Assembly: GCA_950295325.1 (NCBI GenBank) | Contig: OX485807.1 | Span: 52,234,440-52,298,439, forward strand | Length of the DNA stretch: 64,000 nt | Reading direction: 5' to 3' | Source: Polytrichum commune | Lineage: Eukaryota; Streptophyta; Polytrichopsida; Polytrichales; Polytrichaceae | Shown here: positions 11,494 through 22,507 of the stretch, piece by piece | How positions within the stretch are numbered: position 1 is the first letter of the stretch | Layout of the letters: every line of letters begins with the position of its first letter | Position numbers and translations under genes: made by a program | Notes under the pieces: generated by a model | Told to the model about the DNA's origin: nothing | The model's database searches: none | Seen by the model: the letters and a program-made list of their open reading frames with translations, nothing else

Positions 11494-14425
11494 TCATTCT
11501 CCATCTTCATCTTCATCTTCATTTCCATTCTCGACATCGTTTTCTGCAGCAGCAATACGTGCCAAGTTGTCTTTGGCAAAATCTATATATTTTTGGAGGA
11601 TGGTCATTGTCTCTGATTTGGAACCTTTGCGTGGTTTCCAAGCACAAAGTATGGTATCTGTGTTTATCCATATTGGTTCGTATGCTGAGTCCATTGTCCA
11701 TTTGAAACCTTTTTTGATGTCCCACCTTAAATATGTGCAGAGCATATTTTGATCTTTGGTGCTGGGACGACAATATTCCACCTCAATTTGATGAAAATTT
11801 GGGCTAGTTGGAACAAAATTTGGTGACGACAATGCTTTTACCAACCAAATTGGTTTAGGGTGCTCCTCATCTCCAGGACGTACGAGGATCATATAACCTT
11901 CGTAGCAATCAACAGCAACACGAAATGATGGAGCCGGACGATTACAAGCTGGGCCAACATAATGGTCGTCCGCTGCGAACTCTTCACGGATGTCCCCATT
12001 GTCGAAGAACATGGCCTCAGATTCCACGATTGTCATTCGGCTTTGTGGCCAAAAACCTTGTGTCAAACATGAATGTGTTTCGACATCGGGTGCTAGCTAT
12101 GCTGAGCGAATGCGATCCCAGTACGTAATCAATGGTTCGTGGGTATCCCGAACACGCCTTGTGATGTCTTCCTCGCACAATTCTTTCCAATATTGGATGA
12201 ATCCGGATATACCTTTGATGATTTTTGGTCCATTCCTCATGGGGTTGGGTTTGCAGGGCTTCAGCTCCCCATCAGGTAGCATACATTTGCCCTCTTCGTT
12301 TTGGCGCCATACGAGTATCCCTTCCTCTGGACCCCAATCCGGGGAAGTGCACAAAACTTTGAATTGCATGGCCGGCAGACCATCATCACGCATATAGAAT
12401 CCTCCTCGTGCAACTTCATACTCCAACGTCCAAATGAAGCGTCAATGTCATCATGCGTGTAACCAACCATAAAAAAAGACATAAACATTTCTTTGAAAAT
12501 GCCCTTGGCTACGAGCAATGACCAAAAACAAAACACGTATTGACATTTGTTGTCTTTGGCACAATTGTCCAGTTGCACGTGTAGAGTTGGAGGCAAAGGT
12601 TTAGCAAGAACGGTTTGTTCAGGCGGTTCTTGCAGTGACGATAGACAAACTTCTTTCCCCTCTAGCACAACCTCATAAATCGGTGTTGTTCCACATCCAA
12701 CAAAAAGAGCACAAGAGGATGATGTTGGCAGACTCTCAAGATCTCGTAGAAGTTTTGCAAAAGACCCTACGGTATGATTGGCGTCGCCTGGATAGAAATC
12801 CAAGCCATAATGTGCATACTTGACGTCCACATGGTCATGTGCAATCATACCTGAATTAAGACATACAAATGAAAAATACATTCCAATATCATATATGATA
12901 AGGAAATTCAATTTTTTCGCAAGCAGGCCAAGAAAATGAACAAACACTTACGGACGTACATCCGTAACTCTTAACGATGAGTATGTGGGTGCATGTAAAA
13001 AAAATGTGAAAACCAACGAACATGTGACAGATATTGGGAGCTTGAAATATCCATCTGTAGCCTTTATTTTCCGTGCATAACAAGGGCACGCAGTCTTCGC
13101 ATGGTCCATTTTGTCATGAATGATTGTCAAAACTCATTTGGCCTCATTATCGATAATGCGCGATTCTTATAATAGTCTTGACGACGTGCCTCCTAGTTGT
13201 TGACATGCTCAATGTATTTCCGTTGATGTTTATTGTGCGACTTAGTCCCTATTGGATGTGCATCTCGAAGGCCCTTATATTTCTCACAAGCAGAACACCT
13301 AGCAAACTTAACCCCAGGCCTCTTCGTAATGTATTCTGCAAATTGTTGATTCTTGATCACACTCAATTTTGACAACGAAATCGGCCCACATCCAGATTTT
13401 TCGCCAACCTCATTAACATCCATAAGTATGTTCTTCCATTTTGTCCCTGTAGGCAAAACCATCTGGACAACCTTTTCCCCCGACGGCAGAGTCCGTGTCT
13501 TGTGTGGCATCGCATCCGCTAATGGCATAATGATGGTTGATAGTGTTGCAGCCGCTTGGAGTGTTGCCTCCCTGGGCTTCTTTGTGCCAGAGTTGCCATG
13601 GAACCGAGAACGCCGTCCTTGTAGCGAGTAGTTCCGAAACCTATAAAAATTTGCCTTTGAAACTGCATGTATAATGTACCATGCCGTGCAACATATCTCT
13701 ATATTTTCCAAGGTCAGAACCTTACGACCTTCGGCATCAAAGTGCATGTTGCGATGGACTTCAAGTTTCTTTGCAGATCGCATACGAAAGTTCGCAAGCC
13801 ACATCTCTTGTCTCGAAGATTTGATTTTGTCACGGGGAAATAGTTGGCAACACCTCTTTGCACAACAATCCTTTATTGCTACGGACCTAATAGATGTGTC
13901 TCCCAATGTTAGATCTCGACGACGTTGCGTGGGTTCACGGGGCACGCGAACGGAATCATATTTACACCGACCTTATCTAGGACGCATTGTGGCGAACAAA
14001 ACCTTTTGTATTTCCTCAAAACGACGGGCATAATTCCACAAGCTGACACCATCGTGAATAACACTTCGCAACGGCTATCGATGAAGAGAGAATCTCCAAC
14101 CAGGAGGTACTTCCAAAGGATTTAAGGAGTTCAAAATGCACACCCCAACATCTTCCTCCCCAAGGGGATTTGCATCAATACAGTCCGTAGGATTTGAGTT
14201 CCTACAAACACCATCGGCCACGGGGACGCCACATCCATTGACTAGGACAACATCAAGATCAATCCACTGTTCCCACGAATAACCCTCACATGGTGGTATG
14301 AAATCATCCTCTGCATTTGCGACATCAATTGTAGTTTCCTGTTCCATGACACCTTCAAATTTGCTACCATAGCTTGACGCTTCCGAAGAGAACTCAAATG
14401 CACTATCATCGACGTTGGAATCCAT
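11494..14425 (-). pseudogene. Outer-element transposase (DUF7869-like), decayed
   Basis: This is the counterpart of the inner transposase at 27345-31393. The start ATG is at 14425, just after an intron acceptor (TTGTAG). The homologous path runs through a Cys-rich CCAKRCCQLFPRDK, then HDKMDHAKT, an intron of about 150 bp holding one outer palindrome (12947-12968), then VQLDNCAKDNK and GYTHDDIDASFGRWS. These three acidic motifs are the candidate DDE/D residues. Lesions seen: TAG at 14075 (where the inner copy has Trp), TAA at 13973, TAG at 13193, a frameshift near 13150, a deletion of roughly 60 codons plus frameshift near 12430, and TAG at 12097. The inner element is inserted 74 bp upstream of the ATG, in the presumed 5' intron. 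It cannot make a full-length protein. Confidence 0.75.
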
Positions 14426-14494
14426 GGCCACTACAAGTGATCCAAATGAAGAGTATGTCAAAATATCCCATTCAATAAATGTCATAGATAGTCC

Positions 14495-14498
14495 TAAT
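14495..14498. other. Target site duplication TAAT, left copy (inner element)
   Basis: TAAT directly precedes the left TIR of the inner element; the same four bases follow its right TIR at 31925-31928. Confidence 0.8.
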
Positions 14499-14526
14499 AA
14501 CACTATATTCGTTAAATTGAGACTTT

Positions 14527-15045
14527 TTGGGCATTTTGAGACATTCACATAAATAAGGACAAGGATAAATGGAACACATATTGGAGAAAGTTGTAAGATG
14601 CGAACACTTTGAAGCGGGTGTTTAGACCAAGAACCCCATTAATATCTCATATTCGTGATTGTTTAGGGTGAGCAATCCAAACCTTAGGCCACGTTGAATG
14701 GGAAATCTTAAAACATTCATATTATCACACACAAAATATGAGAGCTTGTATGAATATGGTTTAGGCAGGGCAATCCAAACCATAGATCATATTGAAGGGG
14801 AGATATGTCAAGCAATATAATATAACATACAAAATATTCCAAACTCATATTTGTGATGGTTTAGGTAGGGCAATGCAAACCTTAGACCATATTGAAGGGG
14901 AAATCATGTGACAATTATATTATTGCAAAAAAAACATACAAAGTATGGCATGTAAAATGCATAGCATGCTAACACCACACATCCATTGGATAGTGCAACC
15001 CAAAATCATATTGCCTATGGCCCAAAACCCTACGCCTACTATGGC
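14527..15045. repeat. Inner element left subterminal repeats, about 100-bp period, three units
   Basis: A unit GGTTTAGG-AGGGCAATCCAAACC followed by TTAGACCATATTGAAGGGG-AAATC recurs at about 14662, 14758 and 14858 with increasing similarity. It lies between the TIR and the last cargo gene, the position where transposase-binding subterminal repeats are found in other TIR elements. The right end lacks it but has GAGTGCTCTACC twice (about 31714 and 31760). Confidence 0.55.
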
Positions 15046-15332
15046 CTATCTAGCCTCGGAGATTGCCTCTTTTTCTTTTGCCTCTTTTTCTTTTGCTGCG
15101 GCTTCTTTTGCTCGCATTGCTTCAACATTCCTGAAAATCTCCGCCCCGCGACTATAGCCATTCTTGGGGTGACCGCCATCAATAACTAATTTTGGATTCC
15201 GTCGGCCGCCCGAATTATACGACGAAGAATTCGAATACGATGAAGTGGATTGTCTTGCATTTCTGGTCATGGAGTAGAAACGCTCCAACTCGACGGACGT
15301 ACTAGCTCGCATAGGTTTACGGGTGGGACCAA
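15046..15332 (-). CDS. Small basic cargo protein, exon 2
   Basis: This minus-strand exon follows an acceptor (CGTTGCAG at 15333-15340). It begins VGPTRKPMRASTSVELERF and passes a Ser/Tyr/Asn-rich tract, then GYSRGAEIFRNVEAMRAKE. It ends in an Ala/Lys/Glu helix (AKEKEAKEKEAISEAR, stop at 15046). The outer copy at 44398-44730 keeps the segment GYSRGAEIFRAMDAIKAKE and the charged helix. That conservation across two diverged elements implies the protein mattered to the element. I recognise no domain; a short DNA- or RNA-binding or coiled-coil adaptor is possible. It is the gene nearest the TIR, about 520 bp away. Confidence 0.55.
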
Positions 15333-15399
15333 CCTGCAACGCGTGAATGCAAGAACACACGTGTTAGTTTAGGGAGGAAGACCCAAACGTGTGAAACGT

Positions 15400-15819
15400 T
15401 CATTTTTTAAGTGCGGGATGATTGTAATGCGCGGTTAACCAAGTTTTTTTTTTGGGGGGGGGGTTCACCTTGTCACCGGGGGCATTCCCGTCGGAGTTGG
15501 CGAGGAGGGGCAATGCGTCCCGCAAAGGAATAGGAAGGGTGCCACTCTTCGTAGGCCGAGCGTCCATCCGCAGCCGCCGTTGAGGTGTACTACTGCCGCC
15601 GGGCCGAGAGGGGGACGTCCGGACGCATTTGCGATTTATGCCCTTGAGCGGCGACGGGGACGGAGAATGCCGGAAGATTTGCTTGGGTGGGGGGCTATCG
15701 ACGACGCAGGCGTCAAGAGGCTCCTTGGAGTAGTCGATGGTGGACGCGGCATCGTAGACGGTCTCGTAGAAGAAGCTCCCTAAGTTTGATTCGCTAACGA
15801 TCTCAATCGAGGGCTCCAA
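15400..15819 (-). CDS. Small basic cargo protein, exon 1
   Basis: This exon comes after an acceptor (CCATCAG, about 15825). The open frame gives about 130 residues, with the exon closing at a donor (GTGAAC) near 15468 so that the true coding part is about 15469-15824. No ATG is visible at the exon start, so an upstream exon or non-ATG start must supply it. Conserved with the outer copy (43861-44250): YDAASTIDYSKE / VDAASAVDYSKD, VVDSPPPK / VVDSPPAK, and SPSPSPLK / YAPSPSPLR followed by a basic R-rich part. Two SPSP motifs suggest proline-directed phosphorylation sites. Function unknown. The adjacent 15450-15465 contains a run of about ten G. Confidence 0.5.
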   Translation of the reverse strand: MEPSIEIVSESNLGSFFYETVYDAASTIDYSKEPLDACVVDSPPPKQIFRHSPSPSPLKGINRKCVRTSPSRPGGSSTPQRRLRMDARPTKSGTLPIPLRDALPLLANSDGNAPGDKVNPPPKKKTWLTAHYNHPALKK

Positions 15820-15949
15820 ACGCTGATGGCAAAATTAAAACAAACAAAACCCAAGGGGAGGGGGGGGAGGGGGGGGAGGGGGGAGCATGTGAAAATCGAT
15901 ATACATTTGAGGCATAATATATCACACAAATGGCACACCATATACTATC

Positions 15950-16747
15950 TCAAATGAGTTTATTATATTTCGCGTGAGCGTACAACTCTCTGTACATATA
16001 GTCCTTCGGATCCATGTATCTTTCGCCTATCGGATTACAACTAAGGAACCGGGGCACGGGTAGTCCGCTCCCCACGAGCGTTTGAAGGTACTTAAGTAGG
16101 TCTAACAAAAAGCGGTCTCGGACCTTCTCGACCGTCCACGTAGGGCAAACTATGAAGTTGGAGGTCGGGTTCAAAATGTTTTTGGAAGCGCTGTCGTCCA
16201 CCATCAACGTGTTGTCACGGGTGGGGCGAACGTCGTAGGGATAGCCAACCATAGTTGGACGCTGGTCCCATACGACTGGCTTCAAGACCTTAAGAAATTG
16301 GTTTACGGCGGGGTTGTTGGGCTTCTTCACAACCCTGCCCTCGGGGGTGTATAATGTTTTACAAGAATCTTGTCCTAGGACCAAGCACGGGGGTTGGAGT
16401 CCCTTGAAGATGAACTCCACGATGGCCTGGGTGTTCTCGGACTTCATGGAGCTCCAAACAATCACCCACCATTTGGATAGGGCGACCTGTAGGAAGCGCC
16501 GAAGCCACGGGCGGAGGTACACTAGCTTGCTTTTGATGTACGCGGGGGGTCCATCGTAGTTCCCATCCTCGGGCTTGCAGAAAGGCACCGTGGGGACCCT
16601 GGGACAGTGCACGCACTGGACGAGGACCCCGTTGAGGTCTAGCACCAGGAACCGTGTCTTGGGCGGCGGAGACGGGGAGGGCAAAATCGAGGGGACCACC
16701 ACGCTGTCCTCCACACTCCTCGGGGAGGACCGGTGGGGAGCCACCAC
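15950..16747 (-). CDS. FCP1/NIF-like HAD-fold phosphatase-type cargo protein
   Basis: An intact single-exon frame of 265 codons, stop at 15950. A Pro/Ser-rich N-terminus precedes HAD motif I FLVLDLNGVLV (about residues 33-43), motif II VIVWSSM (about 94-100) and motif IV TLMVDDSASKNIL (about 178-190). These are the landmarks of the FCP1/NIF (TIM50/SCP-like) branch of HAD phosphatases. Motif I is DxN rather than DxD: the second Asp, normally the general acid/base, is Asn. The outer copy has the same DLNGVL, so this is a family trait and not decay; plant HAD relatives with DLNGLL exist. It may be a weak phosphatase or a phospho-binding protein. It lies between the ParB/methyltransferase-like gene and the small gene, all reading left. 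Confidence 0.75.
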   Translation of the reverse strand: MVAPHRSSPRSVEDSVVVPSILPSPSPPPKTRFLVLDLNGVLVQCVHCPRVPTVPFCKPEDGNYDGPPAYIKSKLVYLRPWLRRFLQVALSKWWVIVWSSMKSENTQAIVEFIFKGLQPPCLVLGQDSCKTLYTPEGRVVKKPNNPAVNQFLKVLKPVVWDQRPTMVGYPYDVRPTRDNTLMVDDSASKNILNPTSNFIVCPTWTVEKVRDRFLLDLLKYLQTLVGSGLPVPRFLSCNPIGERYMDPKDYMYRELYAHAKYNKLI

Positions 16748-17186
16748 GCTATGCTCCGATCCCTGCGGCGACGAGCGAGAGAAGGTGGCGATGACTATGT
16801 TATGCTATGTCCATCTCAAGCAGAACGGAAATTTTGTGCAAACACAAGAAGAATTGGACCATTGGTGGCAACAAAAACATACAAGGGGAACAACATACAT
16901 TGGGACATGGATGCAAACATATGGGCGCCAAAAATAATAATTTAATTGTTACAAATCTCTATGTACAATTTTATGGGGGGGGGGGGCGCAGTGAACGAGG
17001 GCATTCACACTATCCTAATTGTACATCTACAAAATTGGTTGCGCGCCGCCAAGGTTGAGCGTAGTCGAGTGAGGCGAGACGAAGGGGATCGCGGGGGGAG
17101 CACGTTGTTGGGTGCGGCGGGGGGGGGGTGTAGTTCCTCATAGCTAGGGGAGACACGACCACGCCAACAAGACAATGACCAAGGAA
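16748..17186. other. Intergenic gap between HAD gene and large cargo gene
   Basis: No gene recognised. A 12-bp G run occurs at about 16975-16987. Short plus-strand frames here are shadows of the minus-strand genes. Confidence 0.45.
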
Positions 17187-17599
17187 GTTTGGGTCGGTCG
17201 ACCCAAACTGGGAGGGCTCAGTGTGTTACCTCGCCCTGGTCATGTCTCGACGATGTGGATGCCTCCACCGTCCCCGGTGCCCCACCTCTCTCGCCACCGC
17301 CTTCTCCGCCTACGTCAGGGACCTTGTCCTGCAAAGGTTGAGCATCAGGCCCTTGTCCTAAACCAATCTCCGCATATGCATCATGCATGGGTTCATCGAT
17401 TTGGTTAGGAGTAGAGGTATCACCAGGCCCTTGGAGGCCTTCAACATCTAACATGGTTGTGTCTCTTTGAGACACAAGTTCGTCAAGGGAGGACTGAGCT
17501 GCTTTGGGGTTTGGGTCGCCCGACCCAAACTATCCTGCATCGGGGGAGGCGCCTTGGGGCACTACAGTCGAGGGTGGGTTTGGGTCGGTCGACCCAAAC
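17187..17599. repeat. Inner palindromes 1-3, at the 3' end of the large cargo gene
   Basis: Three copies of GTTTGGGTCG-NN-CGACCCAAAC at 17187-17208, 17509-17530 and 17578-17599. The third lies inside coding sequence and is read as FGSTDPNP. The second straddles the TAG stop and would be read as FGSGDPNP if translated. The outer element has its own palindrome in the equivalent coding place (42561-42582). Confidence 0.85.
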
Positions 17600-18782
17600 A
17601 TCCTGGGATCGTCCGCCTGGTGAGGGGGCGCCATCACTATGGGGGGCCGTAGTGGTGGAAGGCCCAACGGGGAGGAGGCTCCAGATACGCGCCAGATGTT
17701 GGGATCGTCCACTTGTTGGACCGGCGCGTACGGAACATGGGGCGGCCGCATCATGTATTGGAAGCTAAATGACCCTTGCGACACTGGGTGCTGAGGGATG
17801 CTCTGCGCTGGGAAACCGGGGGGCAAGTGCGGAAACGAGCTGGACGGAGCCACCACCAATCCTTGCGCCCACATCCCTTGTATGACTTGCGATATCAAGT
17901 CGGCGCTGGATGGAGGTTGGGCCATCGCCCTTAGTCTTTCTTGTTCCAAGAGGAGAGCCCTCAGCTCTGCGACCTCGTTCCGCATGGAGGGTTCTTCCGC
18001 GGCAGCCCTTTGCAGGCGGACACGCTGCTCCTCGTCTCTACGCATCTTCTCGTTGGCTTCCTCCACAGTGAGGACCTCGGGTTTCACCCTAACCATGCCT
18101 GCGAACGCTATCGGTGAGGGGGGATCCGATCTGAGCTGTTTGGCGAGCTCAATGTCGTCGTCGTCCTCGCTGCTAATGGCAATGGTCTCCTCCAATGCGT
18201 AATCGCCATAGAGCTTCTTTCCCTTTAACTTCCTCCTCTCCCAGAACGTGGCAGTCGCGTCCCTGGAGTACATGTCCCTCGCATCGTCCACCGTAAGGAC
18301 GGGCATCATCTTATTCTGCGGGGTTGCCACACGCATAGCCTTCTTCCTCTGAGGGGCTTCAAATTCTTGCATGAATCCCGTTGCCCCTTCCTCCACATCC
18401 CCCTCCTTTTCCTCCTTTCCGTGTTCTTCTTCCTCCTCCTCCTTTTCCAGCTCTCCACCTCCTGTACGGGACGGATTGCCCGGATGCAACCCGACTAGAG
18501 GTTCGGGTAATTGGGTTGTTGCCCTCATCGCAATTTCTTCCGGGTTGATCCGCCTCGCCCTATCAAGAGGGTTCTCACCCCCCTCAACAACCTCGTCCAC
18601 GTAGCTTCCCGGGATCCAATCGAGGATATCCATCTTCTTTGCCAGCGATTTCTGCGTCCTGTAAAATTGCAGATCGCCATCCTCTATGTACGAGTAGATG
18701 TTCAACCCCAACATCTACACAATCCAAGTTATATAGAAATTAGAATTTGCAAGACAAAAAACAAGACCAAAAACAATATCTA

Positions 18783-18908
18783 GTTTGGGTCGACCGACCC
18801 AAACCAAGAGGGGCCTAGTTTGGGTCGACCGACCCAAACCAAGAGGGGCCTAGTTTGGGTCGACCGACCCAAACCAAGAAAGAGCCTAGTTTGGTCGAAC
18901 GACCAAAG
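18783..18908. repeat. Inner palindromes in intron 2 of the large cargo gene (four copies)
   Basis: Perfect copies at 18783-18804, 18818-18839 and 18853-18874, and a shortened one (TTTGGTCGAACGACCAAA) at 18889-18908. Spacing is 35, 35 and 36 bp. They lie wholly inside the intron 18715-18937. The outer element has three copies of its own palindrome in the matching intron. Confidence 0.9.
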
Positions 18909-20358
18909 CTGCGCAAGAGCTAAAGAATGTAACTTACCATGGCAGCATAGACGGGTTTCGAGCCCCCGAACACATTGAAGATACAGTCCCCTCTCCTAGT
19001 CAGGGTCCTCAGCATCCGCATGTAGAATTCCATCCGCAGTTCATCTGCAGGATAGTTTGCGTATTTGGCCTCGTCGTATAGGCATTTGCTGGCACCTAAC
19101 CCATCTGGAACTTGGAAGAGCTTGTCCATCCGGGATATAGGGTGGTTCGGCACCTTCAACAACTCCGCTTTGTACACGAAGTACAAACACAGGACGTTGA
19201 CGACCTTGGTCTTCTTGTCCTTCAACGACGTGTAGGCCCCCTCCGCCGGTGCGGCGATGTAGTGAGACTTGGAGACTGCATACTCCGGCTGCAATTTCCG
19301 GACAAGGTCGTACACCTGCTCCGCCCTCCTATCCTCGACTATCCATAGCCAGACATCAACCTCCCTGAACTTAGGACTCGCATAATCGACGAACTTAGAT
19401 AGGAAGGGGTCGTAAAACAGTGTGCTCATCGTACCCTCAAATGAGCTTCCAGGAATGTTCCTGAAATCTATCATTCCGAATGGAAAACGCCCCCCTGCTT
19501 TCGTCCTTATGGCCATTCTGGCGTCCTGACCTGGCCAGCCCTGAATTTTCAAAGGCTCGAAGGTGACAAGGTTGAAGTAAGCGTCCCCTTCAAACTGGAC
19601 AATCTTCTTCTCCTTGATGAAGTTCGAGAACGCACGCGCTGTGTGATCCGGAAAAGCCCGGTTCTTCCCACCCTTCACCATCTTGGCCCGCAAGAAGTCG
19701 TCCCCCGCTTCCCTTATTAGAGCCGCCATGGAGGCACTGGTGAACTTATATTCAGCTTTGAATGCTCTCCAGTTAGCCTCATGAACCTCACCGTCCACGA
19801 CAATATTCCTCTCCGGCACCAATTTATGCAGCTCTTGCACTATAGTTGTCTTCTTTTTCCTATTCTCCGTCCATTCCTTCATGGTGTAGCATGAAGGGAC
19901 GAAGGATTTGGGCTTTAAGAAGACAATCTTCGGGTGCACCCAACACCTTTTCGCTGTGGGCGTGAAATGCAGGATGTGCGCCGCCGCCTTCTCCATCTCC
20001 GTCTCGGAAAGGCCTTGAAGAGTTCTAAAGAACTCTCTCACGAGAGGCTTCATTTGTTTGAAGCGCGTGGTTTGGTTGAAGAAAATTCCTGTGTCCGGGT
20101 CGATGAGCTCACCCGTCTCATGCTTCTCAAATACACTCTTCCACTTCATCCAAACGGAGTCGGATGCTGTGATTAAATAAATCTCCCCTCTAAGCTCGTT
20201 GTATTTCTTCTGTTTGTGACTAGCATTATCAATGGAGGAGAATTTATTTATCATTTGGTATTTGAAGTCCTGGATGTGATCAAAACAATCATTTGAATGC
20301 ATGTTAGATATGTACATGTGATTTCCAAAACATATCATGACCAGTATCTGCACCAAGA

Positions 20359-20472
20359 ATTTGGGTCGATTGACCCAAACTAAAAAAACATGACTGCAAC
20401 AAGACTTTGGGTCGAGCGACCCAAAGTACACAAATAAAGCTGCAAAAGGAGTTTGGGTCGATCGACCCAAAC
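20359..20472. repeat. Inner palindromes in intron 1 of the large cargo gene (three copies)
   Basis: Copies at 20359-20380, 20405-20426 and 20451-20472, exactly 46 bp apart, inside the intron 20270-20481. On the gene's strand each is followed within about 12 bases by a T-rich tract and GCAG, like a 3' splice acceptor. Confidence 0.9.
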
Positions 20473-21524
20473 AATACTCACCTCCCACTTGGGATTCTTG
20501 TCCTTCGCATTCTCCCTCTCCTTGGGAAGCCTACCATAGAACTCCCACACCTCCCGCGAGGCCATGATATTCCTTATCCAGGAAGCTTGGTAGGCACTTT
20601 TCTTATTGCCCATGTTAAAGTAACGGGAGATGTCGCTCAGTCGGGTCTCATCGTCAGACCACACCACCAGTGCCTTCCACACCATCAACTTCTCCTTCTG
20701 ATGGTTGGGATCGTCCCACTCAGTCATCAGTTGGATTTTCTTGGAAGCCTTAACGCTGTGTTGGCCGTCTATGAGCCAAAAATCGCCTTTCTGAATTGTC
20801 GCCCACATTTCAGGGGTAGACATTTTCTTCAGTCCCTGGGGCATCACTACAATGGTTTGCCTGTCGTCTTTGAATTGTTCGCTAACGATCTGCGCGATTA
20901 TCCAATCGATGTAGGCGTCTTCTTTTGCCCGGACACATTTTTCTGGTGGCACGAGATGATACTAACTGATGTTCACGTCGAATTTGAAATCCCTGCCCAT
21001 GAAAAAGCACTGGGAGCACTTGGTCGTGAAATTGTTCACGATTTTTTGGATCTCCCCTGCATCCACTTCCTGCCCTGGCTTCGGCATGCGCAATTCGGGA
21101 GAGATTGGCTCGTTAGTCATCACACATGACTCTCTCGCCGTCTTGGAGGGAGTTGTTTGGCGGCTGCCAGAAGGCGTAGGAATCTCGCTAACCGCCGGTG
21201 TCTCCGATGGAGTGGTTCGTCTTGAGCTAGCCGGGACTGGTTGCGGCATCCTCACCGATTGAGGCCTTGACGACCCTGCACCTTCCTCAGTGGGTACCTT
21301 CCGCCTGACGGGTTGCTGAGACTTCGTTTTGCTCTGCAGGGCTTTGTTGAGCACGCTGATTGCATGCTTTAGTTTCGTAAACCGGCTCGAGACCTTTGTG
21401 TTCGATGTACTGGCATCGATGAAAATTGTCTCGGGTTTGATTACGTCAGGTTCGACACATGACTCCCTTGCATATGTAGCGTCAAATGGTTCGACGAACT
21501 GGTGCAGAAACATATGAGCATTCT

Positions 21525-22507
21525 TGTCGCGCACCTCTCCATGAGGAGTGTCCGAAACACCATGGGCACAAGGGGGACCCCGGAGTGACACCCGGGACTT
21601 GTGGCGCCGTTGGTGAGAGGGCCCAAGTGATCCTAGTGTGGGTGAGGGCCCCGGGCGTTGGGAACGCCTCCCACCCACGAAGACTAGGAGGCACAAGGGT
21701 AAGGCCATGAGCTATGCGTAGCTCATGGCGTGGTGATTCTAGAAAGCTCAAGAACACCTCAATCGGAGGTGTGAGCTAGGAGTTATGGCCATTTGAGTGG
21801 GGCGCTGTCCTGGGACAGCGCCCTGGTACAGCAGTGCCTGGGAGTGATTCCCGGGACTGCCAAGGTTCAAACAGGCATAACTTCCTCAATACTTGCCCGA
21901 ATGGGGCAAGTGAGGAGTCCATCGGCATCTACGTGAAGCGTAGATGAGGATGGAGTGGTTGGTTGTTCTGATCAGACATCATACAAGGAAGTTATGATGG
22001 TCTGAAGCTGGGGGGGGGGGGGGGGGGTTATAGGCCCAGCAGCTAAGGGAAAATGTCCACTTCGCCCCAACTCTTGGTAGAGAGACAAGAGGTTGGTTGG
22101 CGGTGGGGTAGGGGCTCCGTGTAGAGTCCTAGAGGCTTATATGGGTGAGGTGGTGTGGCCTCACCCACCCGAGGCCGAACGGCAAGGCCTCCATGGGCAT
22201 TGGCCCATTGTGAGGCCATAGTTGCCTAGTATGGTTCGGGTTGTTGTAGTGTTGCTCCGGCAACGCGATGATCAACATAGGATTGGACTTCCATGGATGG
22301 AAGTCCACATTGGGGAAATGGGTTACCGATTAAGGGGTGAGTCCCGAAAGCAAAGTAGGAGGGTTGGTTCCCTCCTATGAACTATTGGTCCGGGGTTAGA
22401 GGAGCTAACCATTAGCATGGCGGTATGCGAAGGGTTAGGCACTCGTAACCTTTGCTAGAATTGAAAATTGGCAAGATGGTCAAGGGGGGCTAGCAAGGGT
22501 TGCGACA
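21525..22507 (+). mobile_element. Solo LTR copy 3, inside exon 1 of the large cargo gene
   Basis: 983 bp, TGTCGCGCACC to GGTTGCGACA, with perfect 5-bp duplication ATTCT (21520-21524 and 22508-22512). It contains a run of about 18 G at 22010-22027. Discounting the LTR and one duplication restores the reading frame of the host exon. Very similar to copies 1 and 4, so these are young. Confidence 0.9.

Noticed and set aside
12635-13372. Plus-strand frames across 11.4-14.1 kb
   Set aside because: They overlap the minus-strand transposase pseudogene, whose homology to the inner copy fixes the strand.
10837-14526. A separate 3.7-kb element between the ends at 10837 and 14499
   Set aside because: Both ends face the same way, so they cannot be the two ends of one TIR element; pairing with 45146 and 31924 gives matching duplications.
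21482-21757. Frames such as GGRRSQRPGPSPTLGSLGPSH seen at 4.9, 21.5, 27.5 and 55.3 kb
   Set aside because: They recur only because they lie in copies of the same solo LTR.
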